Shown here: positions 45,501 through 55,948 of the stretch, one piece after another
Numbering within the stretch: position 1 is the stretch's first letter
Layout of the letters: each line of letters starts with the position of its first letter
Assembly (NCBI GenBank): GCA_963854835.1
Contig: OY978529.1
Coordinates: 48,231,821-48,295,820, forward strand
Reading direction: 5' to 3'
Origin: Megamerina dolium
Lineage: Eukaryota; Arthropoda; Insecta; Diptera; Megamerinidae
DNA length: 64,000 nt
Program-made: the position numbers and the translations under genes
The notes under the pieces: model-generated
Told to the model about the DNA's origin: nothing
The model's database searches: none
What the model saw: the letters and a program-made list of their open reading frames with translations, nothing else

Positions 45501-46851
45501 GTACATACATATAGAGTAAATAGAGTAATGCAAGACGAGACTAAGCAATATTATTTGAACTCAAATGGCGCTCGCTGAGTTATGATAAGATTTGATACAT
45601 CAAATCAATTTGTTGTTGTTATATTTTAATAGCAAAAAAAAAAAACACACACAAAAAAATAAAATCAAACGATAGCAGTAATAAGAAATCTTATCTATTT
45701 AATTAAAAGACGAAGAAGAAAATCGAAAACAATTTTTTTATAGACATATATACATAAAACCTATGTAAAACTATAATTTACGACAATAGAAATATTTGTA
45801 TGGATATATGTACGAGGTATATATTTGAATATAAATTTTCAAAGGATCTTTTATGGCAAAAAAATAAATTGGCTCGTCCATTAAAGAGCTCAATGATGGT
45901 ATTATTATTTATCTTTCATCGGTGGACAGATAATTGAAGGTGAATTATACAGAAAAATTTTAGAAATTTAGACAATTTTTAAAAATAATATTTTTTTTTT
46001 TTTGATTATTTATGACTCCAAATAAAAATTATAAAAAAAAAAAAATATAGTTGACAGAGAATAATCATTGAAATGTTCTTTATATCTCAAAAATGTTCTT
46101 TACATCATTTGATGATGGAAAAGCCGGCTCTAAAATATTTATATAAACAAATTTTTCATAATATTTCTTAAGTACCTACCTTAAGTGGAATTAGTACTAT
46201 CAGCTTGCTATTAAAAGTATATGTACACATATGTATTACACACTCCATTTAAATTTAATCTGATTTAATCCACATATGCCTAAGTAAACTTGATTGAACA
46301 TTACATATTTTATGTCAGCATATTTAAATATTATTTATTGTTTTATTCTATTTTGTTGTATAAAAACACCTTTGGATTTCTTTGTAATCGATCAAATTTG
46401 ATGAAACATTAAAATGTTCACATCTGCTTTAGTATGATGATAAAAAAAAAATGAATGCTACATCTCTTAAATTGGTATTCAATAATACGAGTATATATGT
46501 AGTATATAAGCGCACATTACACTACGTATACGTAACATTTTTAATTGCCCATCTTATCAATAATTATTCATACATTTATTATATTTATTAACACGATTTT
46601 TATATATATATTTTTTTTATTATTATTGATATTTATTAAAGTTAATTTTTTTTTATTTATTTTATCACACAGTATATCATCAATAAATATTTTTCAAATT
46701 CACACTTTCCGTATTCACACAACTGAATGAATGTGTGTCTCAACGCACACTGCGCACTTTTGTTTCACATACATAGGCATTGGCACTCAAAGTGTATTGG
46801 CATTCATATTTATTTGTTGCCAATCGTGACATCATAGAACAGCTGATAGCA

Positions 46852-46852
<1 letters not shown>

Positions 46853-46882
<30 letters not shown>
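46853..46882 (+). repeat. (CA)15 microsatellite
   Basis: Perfect CA repeat. The paralogous site in block A (about 14298-14311) has only about seven units. Confidence 0.95.
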
Positions 46883-46888
<6 letters not shown>

Positions 46889-47538
46889 CTAAGTTATACA
46901 GAGGCATGCGTTTTGAGCTTTTAACATACAGTGGTTGTACGAGCTTACAACGACCACGTGTTGCTTTGTTGTATGTACAGATATGTCCTATTGAACTATT
47001 GAAAGTATTACATATACATAGCTATTCTTACTATAGAAAGTGTTAATACGTTATTCAATTTAATAACAAATGACCAACTTTTATTTGGTATTTTCCTATT
47101 CATCTTCTTCCAATCTACTAAATATATAACAAATATATGTACAGTATAATATAAAATGTTGACACATGTGTGGCGGAAAAAATAACAAATCTCTACGATA
47201 TTCATAAAAATCACATACATAAAATTGCTTCCCAATTTTTGCTTATACATTTCTGCTTCAAGACAACAATTTTTATACTACATATTAAAACATATATAAA
47301 TATTTATTTGATTACAAAAAAAAACACAAACATTTTTATTGCAACTATTTATTTACTTAATTTGAATAAATTTTTATCTTTTTCGCCCCTATTGATGATG
47401 AGAGAAATGCTGCTGGCTGTTGTGGAAACCAAGATATACGCGTGTAGTGGTGAGATGAAATTCATAAATTCGAAATTTTAATTGCAGCAACAGATGTAAT
47501 TCACTCCTGAACAATTCCTGCTTTAGGGGTAAAAGTAG

Positions 47539-47920
47539 TGGGTGCCATAGTTCAGTGGGTAGTGAGTTGACCTTCTGATCTGTAGGTCGTGGGTTCAATG
47601 CCCGGCTGAAGCATAAAAAAATCTAATATCGAAAACATTTATCTTTCGAACGGTATGCACCTGCCGGCAAGAATTGGCAATTATTCCGGCACTAATAATT
47701 TCCCAAAAATATTTCTTAAAAGAGCTCTGTGACAAAACTAAGTTAAAGTGATGTTCTGCCGTTCGAAATCGCCTAATATAAGTAGTTCCCTTCTAATACT
47801 ATCCAAATTTAACACGCGCAATAGTATTGGAAGAGAAGCTTGGCGGTATCACAATGAGCCTTTCTGGCGTAAGTGTGTCCTCTCAGAGAGAGAGGGCAGC
47901 CACATTATCTAACCTAACCT
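47539..47920 (+). repeat. tRNA-derived SINE, copy 5 (CCTAA tail)
   Basis: The head is GGGTGCCATAGTTCAGTGGG and GGTCGTGGGTTCAATGCCCG. The body is shared with the copy at 43786, and the 3' end is CTCAGAGAGAGAGGGCAGCC followed by ATCTAACCTAACCT. An imperfect flank AGGGGTAAAAGTA / AGGAATCAAAGTA may be its target duplication. A mariner is inserted at the end of the right copy. Confidence 0.85.
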
Positions 47921-47933
47921 AGGAATCAAAGTA

Positions 47934-49216
47934 CCAGGTGTACAAGCGTAAATCTTCTGTTTGCTCGTAGATGAGCATATTGAGCTATTATCGACTGTGC
48001 ATTCTTTTTTTTATGAGTTCGACACCTGTTTACAGCAATTAGTAAACATCACCAGTAATTTCATACAACAACATACATTTTTCCTCGTATAATCATGTCT
48101 AGTTTCGTGTCAGAAAAAGAACATATGCGGGAAGCTCTACTTTTTTGCTTCAATTTGAAAAAATCTGCTGCTGAGTCGCATCGAATGCTTGTGGAGGCCT
48201 ATGGTGACAGTGCGCTATCGGAAACCACTTGCAGAGACTGGTTTCGTCGGTTCAAAGAAGGCCATTTTGACTTGATTGACAAGAAGCGTGAAAATAGACC
48301 CAGAAGAGTTGAGGACCATCATTTGCAGGCTCTTTTGGATGAGGACGACACCCAATCGCAAAAGAAAAAAATGCTTGCCGAACAGTTAGGTGTTACTCAA
48401 CAAGCCATTTCCATACGTTTTACGAGCCATGGGGAAGGTTCAAAAATTTGGAAAATGGGTACCCTATGAATTGAACGATAGACAGATGGAGCGACGCCAA
48501 AACACATGCGAAATCTTGCTTGCTAGACAAAAAAGAAAGTCGTTCCTGCATCTTGTGGTGACTTGCGATGAAACGTGGATATACTTTGAGAATCTTAAAC
48601 GAAAAAAATCGTGGATCGATCCCGGCCAACCAGCATTTTCTTCTCCAAGACCAAATCGCTTTGGACGCAAGACGATGATGTGCGTTTGGTGGGATCAGCA
48701 GGATGTCATCTGCTACGAGCTGTTGAAACCTGGTGAAACTGTCAATGCTCACCGCTACCACCAACAACTAGTGAAATTGTGCCGTGCTTTTGGTGAAAAA
48801 ATGCCTGGTTATGAACAAAGACGTGAGAAGCTGATTTTTCTCCACGACAACGCCCCATCGCACACGTGAAAACTGGTCCAAAACTATTTGGACACACTCA
48901 ATTGGAAGATGCTACCTCATCCCGCTTATTCACCAGACCTGGCCCCTTCTGACTATCACCTGTTTTCGTCGATGGGTCTCGCGCTCGCCGCACAGCACTT
49001 CGATTCGTATGAAGACGTCGGAAAATGGCTTGACTAGTGGTTTGCCTCCAAAAATGAGGAATTCTTTTGGCATGGTATAAACAAATTGCCCGAGAGATGG
49101 AAAAAATGTATAGCTAGTGAGGGCAAATACTTTGAATAAATTAATTTTTGGCTTTCTATGAAAAAAAAAAGTGTTTTTTTTACCGAAAAACAGCGGATTT
49201 AAGCTTGTACACTTGG
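47934..49216 (+). mobile_element. mariner, mauritiana/Mos1-like, 1283 bp with both ends
   Basis: The ends are CCAGGTGTACAAGCGTAAAT on the left and, on the minus strand, CCAAGTGTACAAGCTTAAAT on the right. Each is next to TA (47932-47933 and 49217-49218). Size and terminal repeats closely resemble Mos1-group mariners. Confidence 0.9.
48095..49138 (+). pseudogene. Mos1-like D,D34D transposase with one frameshift and two stops
   Basis: It begins MSSFVSEKEHMREALLFCF, with CRDWFRRFKEGHFDLID (HTH) and LAEQLGVTQQAISIR (second HTH). A frameshift at about 48405 leads to KWVPYELNDRQMERRQNT. Catalytic blocks remain: D in TCDETWIYF, D in FLHDNAPSHT, D in YSPDLAPSDYHLF. A TGA follows SHT (48867-48869) and a TAG interrupts WLD/WFASKNEEFF (49036-49038). 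The C-terminus CIASEGKYFE and TAA are normal. The length would be about 345 aa if undamaged. The frame breaks rule out activity. Confidence 0.9.
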
Positions 49217-50009
49217 TATATGGAATTCTCGGACAACTTAATCAAAACTAAATTTTTAATTAATCGCTCTGGATTATTTTATGGTCAGTGTTCAGAAATT
49301 TGTGCATCGAACCATAGTTTTATACATATTGTTATTGAAATTGTTGTTATTGTTATTGAAATATCGCCAATGGTTCAACTACATGGTGCCATCTAAATAA
49401 ATGCCGGATGGAATCTAGGAAAATTTTCTGTGGCATAGATGTAACCACAATTGGAGAATTTATTTTTATTGATCCTCACCTTCCTAGCATCCTGGAGAAG
49501 ACCAGACCAGACAGGACTTGGACTACGAGTAGCCACGCAGCCCGTGTTCGAAACGACGAGCTGCACACCAAATGAATATAAGCCACTTCCGTTTAACAGG
49601 CCAATTGTCACATCAGAATATATCGCATTGTAGGGTTAAATACTTGAGAACTGTTCAACATGCATTTAAGACTACTTATAGACGAAAAATGGCTGTATTC
49701 TTCATATAACATCTAAATGTTAAGACTTCACAAATTGATTTATACCGTAGAAGAATCTCTTCACAACAACAAAGAAAGCAAGTTACCGAATAACACACAG
49801 CTAATGGTGACTATTGTAAACATGACAGAATAGCCCCGATTAATATATCAATTCTACCCACCTCATCATAATAATACTAACAGAAGTATGTAAATAGAGA
49901 TATAGTAAATTATTATATGAATACATTTCTCATAATAAAATCGTTCATACATACATATCTATATACAATACGTAGGTGTCTATTATCGCCCACATATGCA
50001 TGTAGAATA

Positions 50010-50382
50010 AAAAAAAAAAAAAAAAATAAATATGTGGCACTTAAAGCCCCAAAGGGCTCATTGGCCGAGCTTCTCTTCTATTACTGTTGTGCGTCTTAAA
50101 TTTTGGACAGTATTAGAATGGACCTACTTATTTTAGCCGGTTCCGAACGGCAGAACACTTGTGACATCACTTTTTTTGAGCTTTGTCACAGAGTTCTTTT
50201 TAGAAGCTTTTTCATGGCAAGTTGTTACTGTCGGAAGAATTGCCAATTGCTTGCCGACAGGTGGGTACCATTCGAAAGAAAAATCTTTTCGATATAAAAT
50301 TTGTTATGCATCAGCCGGGTATTGAACCACGACCTACAGATCAGAAGGCGAACACACTAACCACTGAGCTACGGCACCCACC
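50010..50382 (-). repeat. tRNA-derived SINE, copy 6, with perfect 14-bp target duplication
   Basis: Minus-strand head GGGTGCCGTAGCTCAGTGGT and GGTCGTGGTTCAATACCCGG, body as in copy 1, and 3' end AGTGCCACATATTTATT followed by a T-run (an A-run on the plus strand). ATGCATGTAGAATA occurs at 49996-50009 and again at 50383-50396, and the empty site is visible in block A at about 16628-16645 (ATATGTGCAATACTCTA). Nearly identical to copy 1, so these two are young. Confidence 0.92.
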
Positions 50383-53139
50383 ATGCATGTAGAATACTCT
50401 ACAAAATTCCATTACTAAAGAATCCATCACTCACATACGTATTTATGTATGACAATTTCATATCGAATGTCAATTGATGGCATACAAAATATGTATAGAT
50501 TCTTCAGAATTAATATACTTGCAACCTGAATACATATGTACCTATAAACAATATGCAATACAATTACTTAAATACGAATATGTTACCGGAACATATATCC
50601 TGCCGAAATCATGTCTAAATTCAATTGCATTAAATTATATATATTAATTAAATTCAAACCATACAAGTAAATAGATACGATATATCATGGTATATACATA
50701 TGTAGGTATTAAGAAAATAGCATATATGTATATAAAAACTAATGAAATGCATTTTAATTTAAAACGAGACAAATTTTCATATAAAAAAAAAATTATTTTT
50801 TTTTTTTACAAATGAAATAATCATCGATTCATCATTTGATATTCAAAAAGTGTTATTAAAACATGAATTTCTGCAAAAAAAAAAAAAATTAATTAACTCA
50901 TGCGGTCGTAGGAATATCTATTTGTTTGTTATTCTTTTTAAATTTTGCTCTAATACATCATTTCCATGTAGAGTATGTACTATGTGGATGTATGGCTTTG
51001 TGCATACTCACTAAAAAATAAGCGAGATAATAATGCTGTTCTCAGAAGTGCCATAGCAATAACGCATAATTATAAATTAAAAGTGCATTACATATAATTC
51101 ATTCCAAAGCTGTTTTTTTTTATTATTATTATTGTTGTTTTTTTGGCAGCACCATCATTTTTTTGGCATCATGACTGACATATTTGACAGCATATTTTAG
51201 GCAATACTTTACAGGCAAAATATTCTGTTTTGAAGGTTGTATGGTAGCTTTAATGTATTCCTTAAGTATATAAAATTATTATGTTACATATTCTCTATGA
51301 AAATAAAGTATTCTTAAATTTGATGTGAAAATGTCCACATCAGCACATTTAATGAACATTATTATTGCATGCTGTGTTGCAAGCAATTATATTATCAATT
51401 ATTCATGCAATTAATTCATTTGTCAATATAATAACAAAGGTTAGAATGCGAAGGAATTAACGATGTATACGTCACTCCACTCCACACGCCACATCCATGG
51501 ATGAAGTAGAAGGAACTGTAGTTGCAAGTGAAAATTATGTACGAAAGTTACACAATCAGATAAGATGTACTCGATCGATTGGTTGAACAATAACAGCATG
51601 ACTCCACGAAGTCAAGAGCATGTTGAGATGTGTAGTTAAAATCAATAATAACTTGTTACAGACACAGATATTGTTAGACGATTTCCTAGTGATTATTTGT
51701 GACGGCCCAACGATAGCTCTCACAAGGAGGAATGTATTTAAAACGACCTTCCACATACCACCTAACATCAAATCAAACTTTAGCAATAAATGTCTGAATT
51801 TTTGTTAGGATAACAGACACTCTTTTGACTCAATAGAGCTATTTTAATACAAAAAATAATTCTAAATAAAAATAATTTTCGAATTGTATTTATTATACTT
51901 TTTTTGCTCACAAATATATATATATGTATATATACAAAATAAAATAAATCCAAATCGCAAAAGAAATATGTGTGAAGTTTTAAACGAATGCAATAAAACA
52001 CAAAACTAGATTTTAATAATAATTCACAACTGAATGGACAATGTGTACAGTAAGTACAACGTTGTAAGTCTAGACTGAACTATAAATATAGGTACTAATG
52101 AACTACTCACAGCATGCCAGCTACTTGGTACATATGACACCATCAGATTCGGACTAATAGCATATATAAATTGTATTTGTGCAAAAAAAATAACAAACGA
52201 ATACTAAATTGAATGTATACCTACTAAATCAAATAAAAGAAAAAAATCGAAAAATCAATATCAAAATTAAATAAAAACGCAATTTTTAATATGATGAATA
52301 CATCATGCTAGTTTCGTATGCAAAAAAAAATTATTTTATGAATATTTACTTTCACATAGTATGTACATATATTTTTGAAGTAACCATCACATTCGCACTA
52401 ACAAATCGTACCGCTCGCCGCCACATCACACCACATAGTAGGTACACATAATTATATTATACCAATTCAATTGTATAAATATGTTAAATGAACTTTGTGT
52501 GTTTTGTCAATTAACACTGTTTAGTATGTTTATGGTGTTTTAATATTTTTATTTTCGCAATTAAAATAATTTGCCATTTGGACGTTGTATTAAAATTTTT
52601 AATATTTTTTTATGTATTTTTTTTTTTTTTTAATAATTTTTTGCAATTATTCAATAATTCTAATTTATTTGTATTTATTACAAGTGAGTTCAATTGATTC
52701 AATATAATTTCAACATCAGCACGCTGTAATACTTCCGTTTCCGTTTATGTTCTTTTCCAAATACGACGATGAATTAACTTGTAGAATCACTTGTATATGC
52801 CGGCAAATGCGGATAAACGACAAACTTCATGAATATACATACATAGTTGATATGAATAAAAGGCTCTGTTGTTGATGTTGCTGTTAATATTTCTTCACAG
52901 CCTTGCCAGATAGGTGATTTCATAAAATTTCGGAGATATTTTAGATTGCATTGCTTTACATTGATAAAGTTTACTACATATATCTCATCTCGAATAGCGA
53001 ATTTTTTAAAGTAATTATATACATAAAAAATTTGTTTGTTAACGCTACGACTAATTACAATATAAACAACGAGTAGTTTGTATTAATTGAATAAGTAAAA
53101 TTAATAATTAAATTATTTTTATTATAAATTTACTATATA

Positions 53140-54722
53140 TCTAAATGGCTGCAATATCAATGACATTTCGCCTTCTCAGACGTCTTGGTTGGCCGCAAGA
53201 GTTCAAGATGTTAATTGCTTCTATGTTGACATGTTGCTGTAGTCTTATTTTGTACCGTATTGTCTTGCTTTTAATTCCTTCAGTGACAGTGGCAATTTTC
53301 AAATCACGATGTATGTTGCAGTTTCTGACGTACCACGGTGCATTTAGTATGTTTCGGAGATCTTTATTTTGGAAAAGTTGAATAATTTCGATGTTAGTTT
53401 GACTAGCGCATCTCCAAAGTTCAGCTCTATACATCCAAACAGATTTTTAAATCTGATTGTATAGCAATATTTTGTTCTCCACAGATAGTGCAGATTTACC
53501 AGCCATTCCATTTTAAGGGGGTCTTCTACCTTGTTGGTTCAAAAAATTCGATTTTTTTTTTCAATTTTCCAACCCAGAAGGTGTGTCCCTTAAAAGGATA
53601 TAACTGAAATCTTATTATTTCGAGTTTTTCCGAGCCGTCGAAGACAGTTACGCGTGCTCTTATCGCAGCGCTCTTCGCGACCACCTAAAAGCTGGCCCAT
53701 CGCGTTTTTCTAAAGTTATCTAACGTTCTATCGAATACCTGATGTATCTGTATCTATGTAATCTCTGTTATGCATGATAAATTTTTCGGTCCATTCAGTT
53801 TGAAAGAAAATTTAACGTCGGAAACATCCCGCTTGTTATATACATGAATATCTTTAAATGCGATTTCCCAAAAGTTGCGTTTTTGTAACTGGTTGACATG
53901 ATATCTCGAAAACTAATTGATTGATTGATTGAAATTATATATCAAAATTTGTGAAAAACATGTGGCTATCGTCTGACAGATACTTTTTAGATTTTTTTTT
54001 ATTTAAACAATTTTTACAGATGTTTTTAACCCCGAAAACATTAAAAAAAAAAATTTTTTTTTAAAGTTGCCTGTTCTACGAAATTTTCAAATTTTGAAAA
54101 TGCCATCTGTCAAACGATAGCCAAGGTGATAAAAAAATTAAATCATTTTGGTTTTTTTGTTTCAGACGATTTTCATGAGCTAAATCGTGTCATCCATTTG
54201 TGTATGCATTTTTTGCAAGGGACACTTCAAGGTCAAGTCACGGTCAAATCGAAGACAGTAAATTTTCAGTAAAATTAGTGTTAAATGTATTTAAATAAAC
54301 AAGTTGAATGCAACAAACCGCACCTCGATTGCGTTTTTAGTTTTCCTATAACTAATATTCAAAAAACAGTGTCAAAAATGAAGCCACAAGGTAGAAGACC
54401 CCCTTAAGAAGTTTTATATCAAGCTCTGCTCTTTCTAATTTAATGTGTTCCTTTCATTTAAGTTTGGCATCTAGTGTTATACACAGATATTATGCAGTAT
54501 TAGCGTATGGTATTTGAGCACTTAGGATTGTGATAGGAGTGAATTGTATTTGCTTATTTGTAAAGTCCACGTGTGCAGATTTTATGGAGTTCAATTTCAT
54601 GCGGCATCTTTTCGTCCAGTTATCTATGGAGTTGGTTGCTGCTTGTAGTTTGGCTGTGGATCCTATGGATTCAAATAACGAATAACAACTAAATGCCACA
54701 ACAGTCTCGACGGCCAAATTGA
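53140..54722 (-). pseudogene. Jockey-like reverse transcriptase fragment, split by a MITE
   Basis: The minus strand from 54720 reads LAVETVVAFSCYSLFES (where the catalytic FADD box should be), LQAATNSIDNWTKRCRMKLN, SAHVDFTNKQIQF, IPYANTA and ITLDAKLK..KEHIKLERAEL. After the MITE at 53517-54403 it continues KMEWLVNLHYL, ENKILLYNQI, WMYRAELWRCASQTNIEIIQ, LNAPWYVRNCNIHRDL and RRLRRRNVIDI. This is the Jockey-clade RT end. The FADD box has changed to LAVE, so the enzyme is dead. Confidence 0.85.
53517..54403. mobile_element. MITE with TTAA target duplication, 887 bp, inside the Jockey fragment
   Basis: TTAA (53513-53516) then GGGGGTCTTCTACCTTGT. The other end reads, on the minus strand, GGGGGTCTTCTACCTTGTGG next to TTAA (54404-54407). 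The first 18 bases of the ends are perfect inverted repeats. There is no coding capacity. Removing it restores the continuity of the Jockey reading, which confirms its borders. It is probably piggyBac-type by target choice, although the G-run at the tip is not the classical CCC start. Confidence 0.88.
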
Positions 54723-54831
54723 TTATTGCTATTCCAACTATTGATTATATTAATATGGACTGCTTATAATAATAAAGAAAAAAGCCAATAATGTGTTACA
54801 CTTCAAGATTTGTGTTGTATGTTTTTTATTT

Positions 54832-55040
54832 ATCAGAAGATATTAGGACTAAGAAGGTGATACATTCAGGAACCGCTGATGGACGACGCAGAAGAGACAG
54901 ACCTAACATCCAGTGGAAAGACCAAGTACTAGAGAACATGTCAGTACTTGGAAGCGTCAGCTAACAAAGGAAAGAGTTGACTGGTGAAGCATGATAGATT
55001 CGGCCTAAATAGATTTTCGGTTGTAATGGCCACATAAGTA
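54832..55040 (+). mobile_element. 3' end of a non-LTR retrotransposon (same family as 2640-2850)
   Basis: The plus frame reads HSGTADGRRRRDRPNIQWKD, then QVLENMSVLG, RQLTKERVDW and a SMIDSA-like end: the RGRPRxRW...W tail of non-LTR polymerases. The shared 3' UTR GATTCGGCCTAAATAGATTT and GGCCACATAAGTAAG follow. It is 5'-truncated. Confidence 0.7.
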
Positions 55041-55948
55041 AGAAAAATTATTTATTTATATAATGAAACATTAAAATAATACCTAATTTTGTCTAATTTC
55101 CATCACATTTCTGTGAGATATTTGTGAGGGAAAAAAAAACAAAAATATTTTTTAAGTTGATTTGATTTTGACAATGGAAAATAAATGGAAATTTTTTTTT
55201 CACTTAAATTATTATTTATTTTCAAAAGTTTCTGGCAGCCCATTTATATGCGATACTAGTTCATAAAGCTTTGCAGTCACGGTGCACTAAATACGGTGTA
55301 TTAGTGTCAGAAAGGGAGGAAAAACGAACAGCAACAGGCGATTTTCGGTGTATACCTTAAATTTCAAATAAGCAGAAATTCACCTTACTTCACCTTTACT
55401 TATTGTACCTTTACTATTTGCTGCTAAAAGAATAGTAATGTAATATCGGGTACCGCAATACCAGAGAGTAGGTATATATTCTCTTACGAGAGAAAACAAA
55501 GTAAAGAAAAAGCAACAATCACACAATTTTGACACTACTCGTACATCTTAAGAGGACGGGGTTTTCGATTGCTTTATCTGGTGTTAATAGAACATGTGAG
55601 AGTGAATGCATTATCGAATACTCGCATATAGAAACACAATAAGTGTTTGGAAACAATTGTCTTTCAAAAAAAAAAAAATATATGCTGTTGAGTTGACCGG
55701 TTTCGAGTTTGAATCGAAGAAAAAAAAGTGCCAACAATTTTGTATGTTTTATTAAAAAAATACTTCAGTCGCATCGAATGATAGCTTAACTCTCACATAC
55801 CTATAGAAAAAATATCAAAACATCAAAAACTGTGGCTACGAAATTATTGTTGCCGCATTTGACAACAGAATATTGAACAAAATTTCATAATTTTCAATTT
55901 ATTTGTAATACTATACATCGCGCCTATAATATTTTTCTTGCAATCCAA
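55041..55948. other. Upstream region of the QRICH2-like gene
   Basis: AT-rich DNA with poly-A and poly-T runs. No clear core promoter motif was recognised. Confidence 0.3.

Larger units (their letters stand above)
39600..50540. repeat. Block C: duplicated intergenic region (paralog of block A)
   Basis: See the anchors under block A. Between its TE insertions, the stretches 39600-41080, 42110-43770, 44170-44580, 45510-47530, 49220-49990 and 50400-50540 are AT-rich and hold no recognised gene. The stretch 50540-53130 continues as AT-rich DNA with nothing recognised; its relation to 16.7-17.3 kb is possible but weak. Confidence 0.6.

Noticed and set aside
49393..49633. Overlapping frames at 49.39-49.63 kb with more balanced composition
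   Set aside because: Looks like a degraded mobile or coding fragment, but I could not match it to any family or find ends.
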